Below are positions 23,377 through 35,455 of a stretch of 64,000 bases of DNA, one piece after another. The translations under genes and the position numbers were made by a program. The DNA comes from Ceriagrion tenellum (taxonomy: Eukaryota; Arthropoda; Insecta; Odonata; Coenagrionidae), in assembly GCA_963169105.1 (NCBI GenBank), contig OY720643.1:85109696-85173695 (forward strand), written 5' to 3'. The notes beneath the pieces are model-generated. The model did not search any database and was not told the origin of the DNA. It saw nothing but the letters and a program-made list of their open reading frames with translations. Positions within the stretch are counted from its first letter, which is position 1. Each line of letters begins with the position of its first letter.

Positions 23377-26300
23377 TTTTGATGAAAAATACCTTTGCGT
23401 GTTTCCACTTTAGTTTAATGTTCTTAAGCTCATTTTAATCTGGACACTCGCTGGATCAAACTAATATGTCAAAATTTCAAATTGCGTCGAGTAAAGCGGC
23501 AAATTATAGGATATTATGCACATGTGAGTGAACACGAGACCTCAAATTATCCCATGTTCAAACTTAATAATTAATGCTCTTGCAATTGAGAAAAACATGC
23601 AGTGAAAAATGTAAAATCCGTGTTCCTTAGGGAACCTGCTTTTGACATTTTCCTATAATTTCTTTGCGCAATCAAATTCGCTTTCAGATAAGAGTTTTTA
23701 TCACGTTTTGCCTATTTTTCCATTGTTTCATAATAATATTCTTGCCCTAGCTAATGTTTGGAATTAGGTCAAACAGAATAAGTGAACATTTAGTTGTTTT
23801 ATGTATCATACGTGTAGCTCATGTGTTCTAGGTCAGCAATGTTGGCGTCACATCCTGATATGTTTACATTTTGTCTTGCTGATGAACGTAGTTTTATTCT
23901 CTTCCATTTTTTTTTGGTAGACGGAAAACTATTCGTCCTTGTACAGTTCTTGCGGATAAGCTCATGGAAATTCAAGTAAATACGTTAATTTTGGGCCGTC
24001 GTTCCAGCCTTCCATATTTTCCTCGACCAACTTCGCTTGCTCGCCAAGTTTCAGGGTTTTAAATAGCCTTTTACATGAGCGAATCCCCATATTTTTATCG
24101 GCCTTCTATGCGTTCCCTCCTAAAAGTTTTCGCCTTCGTTAGATGGCGTTTCACGAAACAGCTCCCCTACTTTCAAAGTCAAGCTTATTCCCCGGACGGC
24201 CTAAAAAGTTTTTGGGTAGCCGATTCTCTCCCGTTGAGTGTGCAATAAAATTCTTTAATTGCAACATTAAAATTATGAGAGGAGGCTACTTTAGATTGCA
24301 TTGCTGGTAACGGCGACCGTCATGGTGGGCGTAAAAGATAAAGGGGTCAGTCATTACCCCTTGCTTAACTTTTTGGTTAATACATACAGCAGCGTAAAGG
24401 ATATTATTACTACCACACGCATTGATTTTTTTTGGAAGTTCTTGTGCTTATGTAGGGCTTAGAAATCCCTTTGTTTAGCTTCTGGCAGAGATGGCAATCC
24501 TGTTTGATCAGATCTGAAAATCTTCGGCAAGTATTTTAATTTTAAATCTGACATCGTATGGTGCGCGTTGGACCATTTTTTTCAATAATATCTGAAACAT
24601 TTTACAGTGAAGTATTTCTTAATCTATGACCCCAGGTTGATATTATTGTATCAACAGGATTATTTTATTTTTCTAATTTTCTTAGAAAAAACTCGAAAAA
24701 TATGGTATGTTTAAGGGATAATAGTTATATATGCATCAAACTTTTTCTCGGTGACCAAATATTTGGACATCCTAGTAGATTATTTTTTTTTAATTAAAAA
24801 AATATTTTTCAATAAAAAATTGGTTGTGTATTGTAGCACCAATTTTATTCCTTAACATAAGAAATTTATATGCCTAACAATTTACAACCCAAATATTCCC
24901 CAAGAAATGGTCAGTAACATCTTATATTTTTGTGACATCTTATTTTATCGTTGTCTATATTTAGAATTGTAAGAAAAATCTTGTGATTATAATGTTATTC
25001 GTCATGTATCCTAATTCAGCCAGAAGGTAAAATACCATACCAAATTTCGTTGTAATGGAGGATATGACGAAGTGAATGAGTATGTTAGAAGGGTGACGTT
25101 CACTTTTTCAATCTTTTCTGTGACAGGCATTAAGAAGAGACATTCTGTAACGTGAATGAAAAAAAATCCTTTATCACCAATTGAAAAGTCCACGGTAGTA
25201 ATGAATATGCGGAGCAGTAATATTTTATATTGTTTCCGGCTATACTGTTATGACTGCTAATAAGAATACTATAGCACTCATTTGAGATTCTTGTTAAAGT
25301 CAAATACGAATTACGGCGCCATATTCTGAAGCAGATGAAAACTTTTTACAGACGCTTTATGATTAGGCTAATAAATGAAGTAAAATAGTTTTTTAAATAG
25401 CACAATGTATCTCCAAGGATCATAGTTACCCCTATGCGGTAATGCGGCATTTATCACATAATTTACTCTTTATTTAATAGCCGATTACGTTTTTTTATAG
25501 ATATATTTTCATGGTATTGTGATCGATTGTAACCCACGAGCCAGCTTCATTTTAAAGAATGGCGTTGATAGTGAAAACTCTGTGATTAAATGAGGTAAAA
25601 CGACTTCCAGTTAGGCTTGTAAGTGGCCTTACCACTACTACTGTTTTTTTATTTAAAACGAGTGGTTGATACTTACTTATAGAATGAAAACAGAGCTATA
25701 TGATGATTTAATTAATTTTGTACGCGAGAGGAATTCTTAGACATAATTTAAAAAAGTCAAAGGCAACGAGATGTTATTCCTCCTTTTAGTTCCTGTATTG
25801 ATAGATGGTTATGAAACGAAAATAAGTATATTAACGCAAAAAAAGCAAATACCCACGAGAAATGGTAAATATGTGCGGGAACTGATACGACAATAGCTTT
25901 ACCCGTAAAGAGAATGAGAATAAAAATTATAATCAGCAGTCGTCAATTCCAAGAAAAGTTTTCTAAAGGTCCTATATCCTGGCATCACTTACAATTTGAC
26001 CGATTATTTTCCCAATTATTGATTTTTCTCTGTGATTTTGCCACATTCATTTCTTCATTTCACAAGCATTTCATGTTGTTTTCATTTGGCTCTTTTGTTG
26101 ACAAAATAGTCCAGTATGTTGCTCTTATCACCATCTTGAAGTTTTGAATTTGTGTATTTCTACTGTTCGACATTTCAGATGTCGTCTTTGTTGGCATACA
26201 TCTCCGTCTATTAGATTCTCCTCATTTTTTATTACACTTCATCTCCATCGCTTCAATTTTCTTTTGACATGCTGAAGTGGGAAGAGATAGAAATCGGAAA

Positions 26301-26770
26301 TCTTCCCTTTTGGGGTAATGACTGCGGAATATCATTTTAATTGGAATAATCAATGAATTTGTCCTCATTTTAAATAGAAATAAATCACCCTTCCAAAAGT
26401 TGTGAAAATATTGGCTATTAACTGAAATACTTTCAGAGATTGTTGACGAAAAATATCTTCCCATTTTCGTAGAAATGATACGTGTACACACTCGAGAGAG
26501 ATATATTGGATAATAAAGGGAGTTATTTCTAGATTTCTTGAAAAAATAGCAGTCTGTTCTTTGTCTGATTGTCCACTTTTTGAAATAGATTAATTTTGTC
26601 ACCTCGGTATTTTTTTCATAATTGCAAATATAAAAGTATATATTGCACTGCTAAAAAATCTAAAATTAAAATCATGTGACCTACTGCTGCTTAAATCAAA
26701 ACGTGTAATTCAAATATAGTTTCCATAATAAAAGAGTAATGACTTAGTAAATTTGGACATTTTTACAAGT
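23377..26770. other. AT-rich DNA, nothing recognised
   Basis: A long stretch with only short chance frames. A 126-residue minus frame at 26222-26602 has no recognisable domain. No SINE boxes or long repeats were seen. Confidence 0.5.
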
Positions 26771-27013
26771 ATACCTTACCGGTTTCGATGATAATACATT
26801 ATCATCAGAGGTCGTATGTTAAGTACAGATGCTATGGCTTTTTATGTACGGGGAGGATATTATGCAACCTAGTCCTCTACCCTCCTCCCAATAATGCTTC
26901 CTCCCGTCTGTACCCATCCACCATATCCTCCCCGTACATATATAAAGCCATAGAACCTGTACTTAACAACGACCTCTGAAGATATTGTTGTGACATCGAA
27001 ACCGGAGAGGTAT
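26771..27013. mobile_element. Fold-back (long inverted repeat) element
   Basis: The left arm (26771-26860) and right arm (26923-27013) are inverse complements over about 90 bp with scattered mismatches, bounding a 62-bp pyrimidine-rich spacer. The ends read ATACC..ACCGGTTTCGATG and CATCGAAACCGG..GGTAT. Within the left arm GATGATAAT-AC-ATTATCATC is a second, nested palindrome. Element-type ends of this kind recur in many arthropod genomes as non-autonomous elements. No coding capacity. Confidence 0.85.
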
Positions 27014-27229
27014 TTTAATCAAAAGTGAGGAAAATATTTGTCATTATTTTTTTATCGTTTAAATTCCACAAAGTAGAAACATCTACAATCACGTATATTT
27101 TCTCCATTTTGACTAAAGAACTATTTCATTTAAACTATATTAACTTTATGGTGCAATGTGAAAAATTTAACGTTTGAAAGTTTTTGAGAGAGAACGAAGC
27201 GACTTTTTCCTCTTTACAACCCACAGCGT
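27014..27229. other. AT-rich DNA
   Basis: Nothing recognised. Confidence 0.5.
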
Positions 27230-27910
27230 ATGTCCTTCGTTTCCCAACGTCTACCATGGCGCGCTCACAAAACTCCGCGTACAAACCCTCTTTTACCCGA
27301 GGACCTCTTGTCCCTGGTGATGGTGGCAATGGAATGTCCCAGGCAGCCTTCACCTTCCCATGAGCCCTTTTCTCAATTCCCTCTTCCCTTCAGCCTTCCG
27401 CTCTCATGTCCGTCCTTCTCTTCCTCGAAACCCTGTCTGTCTCCTCTTCTTTCGTACTCCTTCCCTTCTTGACATTTTCTCATTCCTTTCCCCTCTATAC
27501 TCGTCCTTTCTCGCCTCGTACTCCCCCCCATTCCTTTATTTCCCTCTTCGACCATCCTTCCTTCCTACCTCTCCTCTCCGCCCGCCAAGAATTGAACCCT
27601 TTTGCTAACGCATCCATCTCAGGGTTCTTTCTCTCCACGTCCCTTGCCCCCTTCCTTCACCCTTTTCTGGATCTCAGACTCGAGACGTCTCTCCCCTGCC
27701 ATACGCCTCTCCCTCCCTGCCATACGCCTCTCCCCCGCACTCAATTTCCACCTCTTGACTTCTCGCTTGGCTCGTCCCACTGCTTGCCTCTCCGCTTCTT
27801 GCTGCGCTGTGCAGCCTAGGCTGCCCTCTTAGCCTCGATAGCGTTCTTCCTTAGTCCCTGTGCTGCCTTTTCCCAACACCGTATTCTAATCTCTTCCTTT
27901 CTTCTCTCGT
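27230..27910. other. Pyrimidine-rich GC island
   Basis: The plus strand is dominated by C and T, with words such as CTCTCC, CCTTCC and a 21-base near-direct repeat (CTGCCATACGCCTCTCCC-like, about 27697-27735). Overlapping Pro/Ser/Phe-rich frames of up to 137 residues result from this composition and are not called as genes. Confidence 0.45.
27578..27625 (-). mobile_element. Possible SINE B-box remnant
   Basis: On the minus strand GATGGATGCGTTAGCAAAAG leads into GGTTCAATTCTTGGCGGG, which resembles a tRNA T-arm and B box followed by the GGCGGG seen in other SINE-like pieces. No A box is identifiable. This could be chance. Confidence 0.25.
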
Positions 27911-29864
27911 GACCCTGTAGGAATACTAGCCTTTGACCTTGTTACCGTCATCTTATACGTTTACGCAGCGACATGAAGGTCAAATCAATGTATTTATTTA
28001 ACAGCCATCATAGCACTACTACTCCATATAGGTACATCGCCAAAAATGAGGTATTTGCTCCTGAATCCAAGTATTGAAACATATGAAAATATCCACTTTC
28101 CCTAGCTCAATGATTCATCCCCAAAGCCTCGTTCAAACCATAAAGTGAACTGCATAAAAGTCATGTCGACATCAAATGTTTGAACGTTCCCAGATGTTAA
28201 TTTTGTACACAAAAACAGTTTATTATGCAACCCCATTGTATGACTGACTGGTTAAGATATTATTGCTGTTCTCATCTTACAGACTAGAATGCCAACGAAA
28301 TTATCTGGTCTTTTCTGGTAATAGAGATTACCATTCCTTCTTATGCTTTTCACTGTTTTTGTAGAATTATAAAAAAGATTCTTACTTTACTACTGACCCA
28401 TTGCGACCAAATTTTTCCCTGAATTATCATTGGCCTCCTGGGTCCATTTGGTTAGGCATCAGTAAGAAAAACTAAAACACTAGGATAACTATTGCTCGCC
28501 ACTTGAATACGATGGAGAAACTTCTGAAAGATTGTTAAATACTAACAACTAGGGTTATATTTCGAGATAGTGCGTGATTGGGAGTGACTCATTGTCATAA
28601 CATCCAATTTCCCCTATGTTACAAATTTGGGTGCTAATTTAGGCTAATGCATTCTTTAGCATGCACTAGAGTAGAGCTTTCTAGACCAGAGTATTAATAG
28701 GCATATCGGTGTAGTTGTGTAGTAATTTCCCACAAAACCTTAGCGGTTAACTTAGTGCACTAAAATATATTTCAGTTCATATTTTTTATGTATTGACTTT
28801 TCTCTCATTTGTATTAAGAACATCTCGCGAAGAATCATAGTCTTACGCCGTGGAAAATAAGGGCAGGTTAAAGAGGAAGATGTGAAATTTAGAGTGAGAA
28901 AAGGAGAAAGTGGTAGATACAGAAAATTTTATAACAACGGTTGCATAAAGAGACCAGTTTTTTGTAACTCGAAGTTAGTCTCATATTAACCACATGCTCT
29001 ACCTCTGCTGGGTTATGCTACCTTTCCCCTCTTTTTGGAATATATTCGCCATCTTTTTCTGTACTAGGGCTACTCTATCATTGGTTTTTCTAATTATTTT
29101 TTTTCTAGAGTTTTCCTTTTTATTAAACATACCAACAAAATCTCAATTTTTCATTTTCCATAAGGATTTATGCGCGTCACAAGATATATTTGAGTATCAA
29201 GAACTGGACTTACTCGAGACGCTGAGACTAAAAATTAGGGCACACGTCATATGTAGGTCGAATAATAGCATCAGGCATTGCGTGGATCACAATTGTATGT
29301 TTAAATTGAGTAAAAAATCTTGGTTGATGGAGACGTGTAAGAGTCAAAAATGAACAGAGTACAAAACCACGAGACGTCGAAAGCGATAAGTTATTGTAAC
29401 TGGCGATGAAGAGCATATGGTTTCATCGAGGCGTCAATATAATCCATCTAGATCATTATAACAGATGCATTTATAAAATTATAGAGGTTTAAGTTGCTAA
29501 CAAATTTAAAAAATCTGGTTCATTAGAGGGATACAGTTTGATTGTTTCTGAATTAGAAGCCTTATCATGCCCCAGGATGGGCGGATAGTCTGAACGCATG
29601 TACGTTTTAAGCTAATTTAAAAATAATCCATTACTTTTATTAACTTTGCCTCCATCCGTCTATTTGATTTCTTCTTGAGCTGCTAGTACAATCGAAAATT
29701 CCTCCTTGGTTATATAACTGAAGCGAAAGTGCCTGGAGCGAATTACGTTTGTTTAGCTGTAAAATGTTGCACTTTCAAGGAACAAGTCGTCTGCTAAATT
29801 CTTTCCCATTGACTCCTTCGTCCTCAATCCTCCGCAAACTATCGTTAGACGAAAAATTATTAGA
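27911..29864. other. AT-rich DNA, nothing recognised
   Basis: A 119-residue plus frame at 28994-29353 starts with a hydrophobic, Phe/Leu-rich half. I recognise no family, and the composition fits AT-rich non-coding DNA. Confidence 0.45.
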
Positions 29865-29955
29865 TTCTGTCCAGGATTCAAACCCAAATCTTCCAATTAC
29901 TTCTCTTTTTGTTAGCCAGTTGTTCCACAAAATCTTAGTCTCTTAGCTGGAAAAT
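29865..29955 (-). mobile_element. tRNA-derived SINE fragment
   Basis: Read on the minus strand, a segment ACTGGCTAACAAAAAGAGAAG is followed by GGAAGATTTGGG and the B box GGTTTGAATCCTGG (29871-29885). The order ACTGG.TAAC...GGAAGAT..GGGTTTGAATCC matches the anticodon-to-T-arm half of a tRNA. A plausible A-box region lies further 5' (toward 29950). Sequence similarity to the 35377 copy in the GAAGAT..TGGGTTxxAATCC region supports a SINE origin. Confidence 0.45.
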
Positions 29956-30715
29956 CTCACAGTCTCTTAGGTGGTGAATTTCAGAGGGAGTTTGTAAAAA
30001 CTAGATATTTTAATCTCTAGGCAATGGTGTAGCACGGGAAGACATTGGGCCGCCTTCATGTAAGATGTTGCATCATTACCTTTTTCACAGGTCAAAGTGT
30101 TGTTGATCAAATGGACGATTGTTTCTCACTAATTTAATCTTTTTGTTGTGCGCCTTGTGTGTGAATTTCCTATCGCTGAAAATGCATTATTAAGTGATTT
30201 GTAAATTGCCCATAGCACACTTTTAAGGTAGTATGAGCGAGATGATATTACATTTAGAATGAAATTAATTTGCTCTCATTTGAAACAAAAACAGCCACAT
30301 TTTCAAAGACTTGAAAATATTTCATTTTTACCGCATTACTTTTCAAGATATTTCTCTGCAATTACTCACTATGTTACTTGGGAAATAGTTCGGGTATGTA
30401 CTCCAGAGAGACAGATTTATAAGAATGAGGTTTATCTAGCACTTAGATCTTGTCAAAAATTTAATAGTGTGTACTTTTGTGTTATCTGATCTATTTTAAA
30501 GAAAATATATTAATTTTGCACATTAAAGACATATGCCTGCGTATTATGTTAATTGCTACGGTTTTCAGTCATATTAAACAATTTTTGCGCCATATATATT
30601 GAAATATTTCCTTAGTGCTTCTTACAGCTGGTGAAATTATGTTTGATTTGAATGTGCACTCTATCATGAATACGGGAAAATCTCGCTCCTGCTACCTTAA
30701 GGTTACACCTGTCTC
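29956..30715. other. AT-rich DNA, nothing recognised
   Basis: Short frames only. Confidence 0.5.
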
Positions 30716-31180
30716 TATTTTTCTCACCCGCTATTCCGTATTCTCGTTTCCTAAGCCCGTGGCCACTCAAGGCATTCTCGCCGCGAGAAGAAAAATGCGG
30801 CCGGAGGGGTTCTGAATCGCGAGGCGGGCGGGAGATTTCTGGTGCGGGGCGGTAAATGGGAGTGAACAGCAGTAGTAGTGTGTGAGGGTGCATGTGGATG
30901 TATTGCAGGGAGAGGGGTGTGGTAGTGGTATGAGAATGAGGTCAAAGCGTTCGCATCCCCCTGTCGAGTGAATGGGTGTTTCATCATTCATGGCTCCTCT
31001 GAGAATCACGGGGCCCTAGGTGGAGAAGGGACTTTTAGGAGGATAATAATATATCAATCAAGGCATCTCGCTATTTCTCTCCCCTCTCCAAAAGATTCTT
31101 CCGTCGCGATTCAGGAATTGAGCCGGGAGAGATTTAAATCTGGAGGGATAGCGGATTCGCACATTTTTGTGCGGATGTGA
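30716..31180. other. GC-richer island
   Basis: CpG-rich around 30770-30855, then G/T- and G/A-rich to about 30960. Overlapping frames on both strands show no domain. Confidence 0.4.
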
Positions 31181-31914
31181 CGGCTGTTATTAATGGCTCT
31201 GCGAAATCCTCCATCCGAAGGAATTTATCAATTTAGATGTCACAGTGTTTCCTTTTAAGTCTTAGCTCGTTTCGGATCATTTTAATGTATCATCCTGCAA
31301 AGTTTTTAATCCCATAATCTTTAAAGTGTGCACCTTTGTGTGTGTTAAAATCTTTTCATACTGTGCGTACCTTATACTTTTATTCTAGCCGCGTCTAGGT
31401 TTATTTTTGATGTCTCATGTCAGAAGGTGTGCATTTTATTTTTGGTTAAATTTATTTTTACTTGAAAGACAGAGTTATGTCAAGTTTAAGAGCATATGCG
31501 TCAGATATGTTAAGGGTTGTCAACGTTTGAGTAGTCTTCTTTTGGCCCTTCCATGATACGTTAACAATATGCGTAAATGTATCAAGCACCAAGAAATGTT
31601 TCCAGAGCGATCATTAACAGGGTAATACCATTCTTCTCTTCTTTTTGCCCATCTTAGACCCCACAAAATAGCCAAACGCTTTCCTTTTCGTTTAATATTT
31701 TACAACCTCGTTCTTCCTCTCCATTTTTTCGTTCCTTTGTATTCTCATTCCCTGTCTCCTCCAAGTGTTATTTTCTTTATTTCTCCATCCGGAACCCATG
31801 ACCCAGTGTATAATATTCAACATGTTGCTTTTTGCAATGACTCTTTTTCCATTTTTCCTATACATTTTCCCTTCCCCTCCAGAAGGAACTACTTCCTGGG
31901 GTGTTTTCTGTTCT
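31181..31914. other. AT-rich DNA
   Basis: Nothing recognised; the last 180 bases become pyrimidine-rich ahead of the LINE fragment. Confidence 0.45.
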
Positions 31915-31931
31915 CCCTCTTTCATACTCAT

Positions 31932-32358
31932 ATGCCTGAATACCTCTATAACCTATTTACCCTCAGAACTACTGTTTCCGTCAGAAGAATTCGGGCTGAC
32001 CTAAACCTTCTCCACATACCCCAAGCCCGTACCAACCAATACCTAAATTCCTTCCCGATTATAGCATCCAAGTTTTGGAATTCATTACCCCCCTCAATAA
32101 AATGCTCCTCCACTCCGGAATCTTTTAAGAGGAAATTGTATGAATATTTAAAACAGTAGCACTGTTGTTTTGAAATGTAAGAATCTTTATGTTGATTAAT
32201 TTCATTTTTGTTAGAACCTTTGTTTTCAATTGTTCTTTTGTTTATGCTATGCTTATTTCATAATTATTGTATTTTGAGCAGAATGTTTTCTGTACTTTTT
32301 CTTTCTTGCTCTTATGGGTTTCCCAGAGCATCAATAAAACATTCATTCATTCATTCAT
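31932..32358 (+). mobile_element. CR1/L2/Rex-like LINE 3' end: reverse transcriptase C-terminus, 3' UTR and ATTC tail
   Basis: The plus frame from 31932 to the stop at 32157-32159 encodes 75 residues starting MPEYLYNLFTLRTTVSVRRI. It holds IPQARTNQYLNSFPI, then KFWNSLPPSIK, then ESFKRKLYEYL. The pattern F...A..FWNSLP..I......FK..L..YL is the standard C-terminus of CR1, L2, Rex and jockey-group LINE polymerases. The 3' UTR (32160-32338) ends AGAGCATCAATAAAAC and passes into an ATTC microsatellite (32340-32358), as expected for a LINE of this kind. The coding part is intact over its short length, so this copy is younger than the other LINE pieces, but it is 5' truncated. Exact clade is uncertain. 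Confidence 0.8.
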
Positions 32359-33775
32359 ACATTTCACACATTTTTGTTTTCCTTGTTCCGAGTTGTTGCC
32401 ATTCCTACTCCTTTGAACATGGTTTAAAATTCGTTTTACGAGTTTGCTGTCTTTCATCCTCTACATGTGACCGGAAAACCGCACTTTGTGTTTTCTACCT
32501 GCATCTGGCCTTTTTTCACAACGCCCATTCTTTCTGAGGTCTCGTTTTTTATACTATGCTAATCGTCTTAAAGTATTCGTCGATTAAACATATTTAGTAC
32601 ATGGTATCAAAAGTCTTGGATGGCACTACTTTTGTGTTTATTGTTATTGAATTTAGGCAATAGGTTGATGAAAACTCTTATTTTCTTGTGGTTATTATAT
32701 GAAGTAATTAGCTGATGTTACTTGATCAAATATTTTTAAAATCTTCGAGTATATTTGATTACGATAGATACGTTTCATTGTCTTCAGGCTGGCTTCATGG
32801 AATGTTCATAGCATTGAAAAGAGAAGGAAACATCGTAATTCTTCGCTAATATATGTGGACATACAAAATTACTCCAAACTTTTAAATAGTAAACTGCAAT
32901 GTTTTCTTTTTTCCAAAATTTAGCCCAATAACTAATCCCTGGACGTCATAAACACACCAATTGCTTTAGAGAATAGCTTATATATTTTGATCAAAGTCTT
33001 GTGTTTATCAAATGTTCAAACCTCGAAAAAGATAAAAATGACTGATATTTTCGTATGTCTTGAAAGATGAAGTATTTATCACGACAATTAATTGAAACTA
33101 ATTTTGCCTTTTGGGAAGTGACAACATGGTTAAACTACCTTCACACTCGAATCGTTTAGCCTTAACCATCATCACCACCTCAAACCACCATAGTGGCATA
33201 GTTGACCTTTTGACTTACAAAAGCATATTTCGCTACCACATCATAGATGATAACCACGTATGGTGGAAGAAATTATAAGATATTTGTAGAATTTATGTGC
33301 TGTGTAGACCTCTGGCCGATACTTTAAGTTGATACGTTAGTTTTTACGTGTAAGAAAATGCTAATAAAATTAGTCCAATAAGCTATTCCTGTTGTTAAAG
33401 GCAAATGTAATGTTCTAAATCATGTTCTAACCGATCAATGATTGTCCGATGAAGGATAATTAATGGAGAAAAAGTTTACCCCTCTGTGTTTGTATGATGA
33501 TAAAACAGAAAAATAAATGCATGGAACAGTAGGTAAATACATTTTGTGAAATGACTTTATTCATGTTCCATGGTAAGCCATCATATTTCACGATAAGTCA
33601 CCATATTTCGATCAGACCAAATTACATTAACAAACAAAATAAAGAATGGAATATAAAGAAGTAAAAATTGACTCCTGTCTCAAGTGTACGCTTTTGGGAC
33701 AATGTTCGTAAAATAAACATATTTTAGTGATATAATCGTCCATAACAGTGTCGACAGAAGCACTGTCTTCCCCGA
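32359..33775. other. AT-rich DNA, nothing recognised
   Basis: No supported feature. Confidence 0.5.
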
Positions 33776-34380
33776 CTAAGTTCATTGTTCATCTCACCGA
33801 TTCCGTCGTTTCCCCGTTTGCTCTACGCTGCCGAGAGAGGCATCACTGCCCTTTTTTTTGACCCAATCTCTAACTTACAACCCGACGATGCTCATCCATC
33901 ACGGTTCGCTGCCCAACGGATGCCAAGCCATTTCGGACGCATGATCTGCATTTCTGGAAGTCTCTTACGCTGAATACACCAAAAAGGTCGCTTCGCCGCT
34001 GGACCGAGCCAACACTCAGTCGCACATGGAAACGAACAGAGATGCCCTCAAATACTCTCTACCGCAGTGGTGGACTTTAACTCTCTCAGAAGGTCAGTCA
34101 TGCGTTAAACATTTCCTTCCCTCACTCTGTCAGTTCTCTGGCGTCTTATTGACCTCTTTAAAATGTGCTCTCCGCGGTTGAGTGGGACGTATGGCCACAT
34201 GGTATTGCATGCCGTGTATTTCTCTGTTATCTACATATATTAATTTAGTAACGTGTAGGTCATTCTATATCGGTTTCGTTTCTTTCTCTGTCAATTTTTA
34301 AGCTAGAAGGGTGAGGTTTGGTGCGTTGAGTGTGGGATCTCTGCCTTCTTGATTTGAAAGTAGTTTTGGATTTTATAGCT
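33776..34380. other. Slightly GC-richer unassigned DNA
   Basis: 33780-34150 is less AT-rich than its surroundings. A 62-residue plus frame occurs, with no recognisable domain. Confidence 0.4.
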
Positions 34381-34556
34381 TGGGCGTATGGCAGGGGGTG
34401 TTAGGTCACCAGCCGTGCAAAGGTGTAAGATATTCGCGAATGAATGAATTAAAAGGAATGTATTTAGTTAGTTTAAATAAGACCCAAAAGAGCGGCTACT
34501 TGGGCGAGTGGCAGGGGGTGTTTGGTTATCATCCGTGCAAAGGTGTAAGTTATATT
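34381..34556 (-). mobile_element. Duplicated jockey-like LINE 3' UTR segment (120-bp period)
   Basis: TGGGCG(T/A)(A/G)TGGCAGGGGGTGT begins at 34381 and again at exactly 34501. Each copy continues to (A/T)CCGTGCAAAGGTGTAAG about 35 bases later. On the minus strand this matches the 3' UTR of the LINE at 23270-23332 (TGTGTGGCAGAAGGTATTAG, then CAAGCCGTGTAAAGATGTAAGAGAT read in the same direction). The intervening DNA of unit 1 is not recognised. Frames such as GVWQGVLGHQPCKGV seen here are antisense to the UTR and not proteins. Confidence 0.7.
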
Positions 34557-35376
34557 TTTGGGTTGTGGTTGCAACAACCAGAAGGGAGAAAGGCTAAAAG
34601 GGGGAGTGGAAGAGTGTAAAGGTTGAAACAAAAGAAACCAACAGTGCTCTCCTATTCAAATGGCTTTAAAAACAACAAAGGAGAACAGTGTATGAAAAAA
34701 AACTTTTTCACCCAGGAGTTATTTTTAAACTAGGACACTTACCCTCTGCGTGTACACATCCCTGCTCACGGAGTGAGAAGGCTAGCTGCCTGCTAGTTGT
34801 TATTTATATGAGTGGCAGAGAAGTGATTTACCACGTGAAAAAATTTCAATGAGCAAAGTTCTTCAAGGGAACACCTAAAAGCCCCATTACATTGTTTCTT
34901 TTGCGATCTTTTCATCTGTGCAAAATATCAATCTGATTTCTGTTCACTTAAAATTGTACAATGTCATGCGTATTATGATATGCGCTGTATGACTACAATA
35001 CGACTATCAGTCCTGAAAAAATACTTTCTCACGAGCAATTTTTAAAATATTTTTTTCCTCAATCTCGTCAAATTTTTCCAGAAGATATTTGAAGATTTTC
35101 GGATTATTTCTGCGTATTATTAAATGGATCTCGCTCTCAAATCGCTACAATACTCCAATCAGCCTCTGAACCACAACATTTGTGTCTGATGTCTACTTCC
35201 GTTCGTATGGAATCAGTTGAAAGTGTTCTCTTCCAGAAATTAAATATCCAATGCACAGCGTGTTTCTTATAGTAATCAACATTGTACCAGATGAATAAAT
35301 GCGTTGTGCGTTGTGTATTAAAGGTTGTGAAGTAGTATTCCCTAGCGTACTTCAAAATTGCTGTAAAAATGAGCTA
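34557..35376. other. AT-rich DNA, nothing recognised
   Basis: No supported feature. Confidence 0.5.
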
Positions 35377-35455
35377 CCCTGATTGGTGTAGTGGTCTATT
35401 TCGGCAAGAGTAAGATCATGGGTACCATTCCTAGTCCTGGCCGATATTTTTTCAA
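35377..35455 (+). mobile_element. tRNA-derived SINE fragment
   Basis: CTGATTGGTGTAGTGGTCTA provides a good A box (TGGTGTAGTGGTCTA). After an anticodon-arm-sized gap, AAGATCATGGGTACCATTCC provides a degenerate B box (GGTACCATTCC in place of GGTTCGAATCC), followed by TAGTCCTGGCC. Spacing between the boxes fits a tRNA head. A true tRNA is excluded by the mutated T loop. No clear tail boundary is visible. Confidence 0.6.

Noticed and set aside
26782..26808. Functional hammerhead ribozyme in the fold-back left arm
   Set aside because: CTGATGA and CGAAAC are present, but the bases between them do not form a stem II abutting both, and GATGA is tied up in a competing palindrome.
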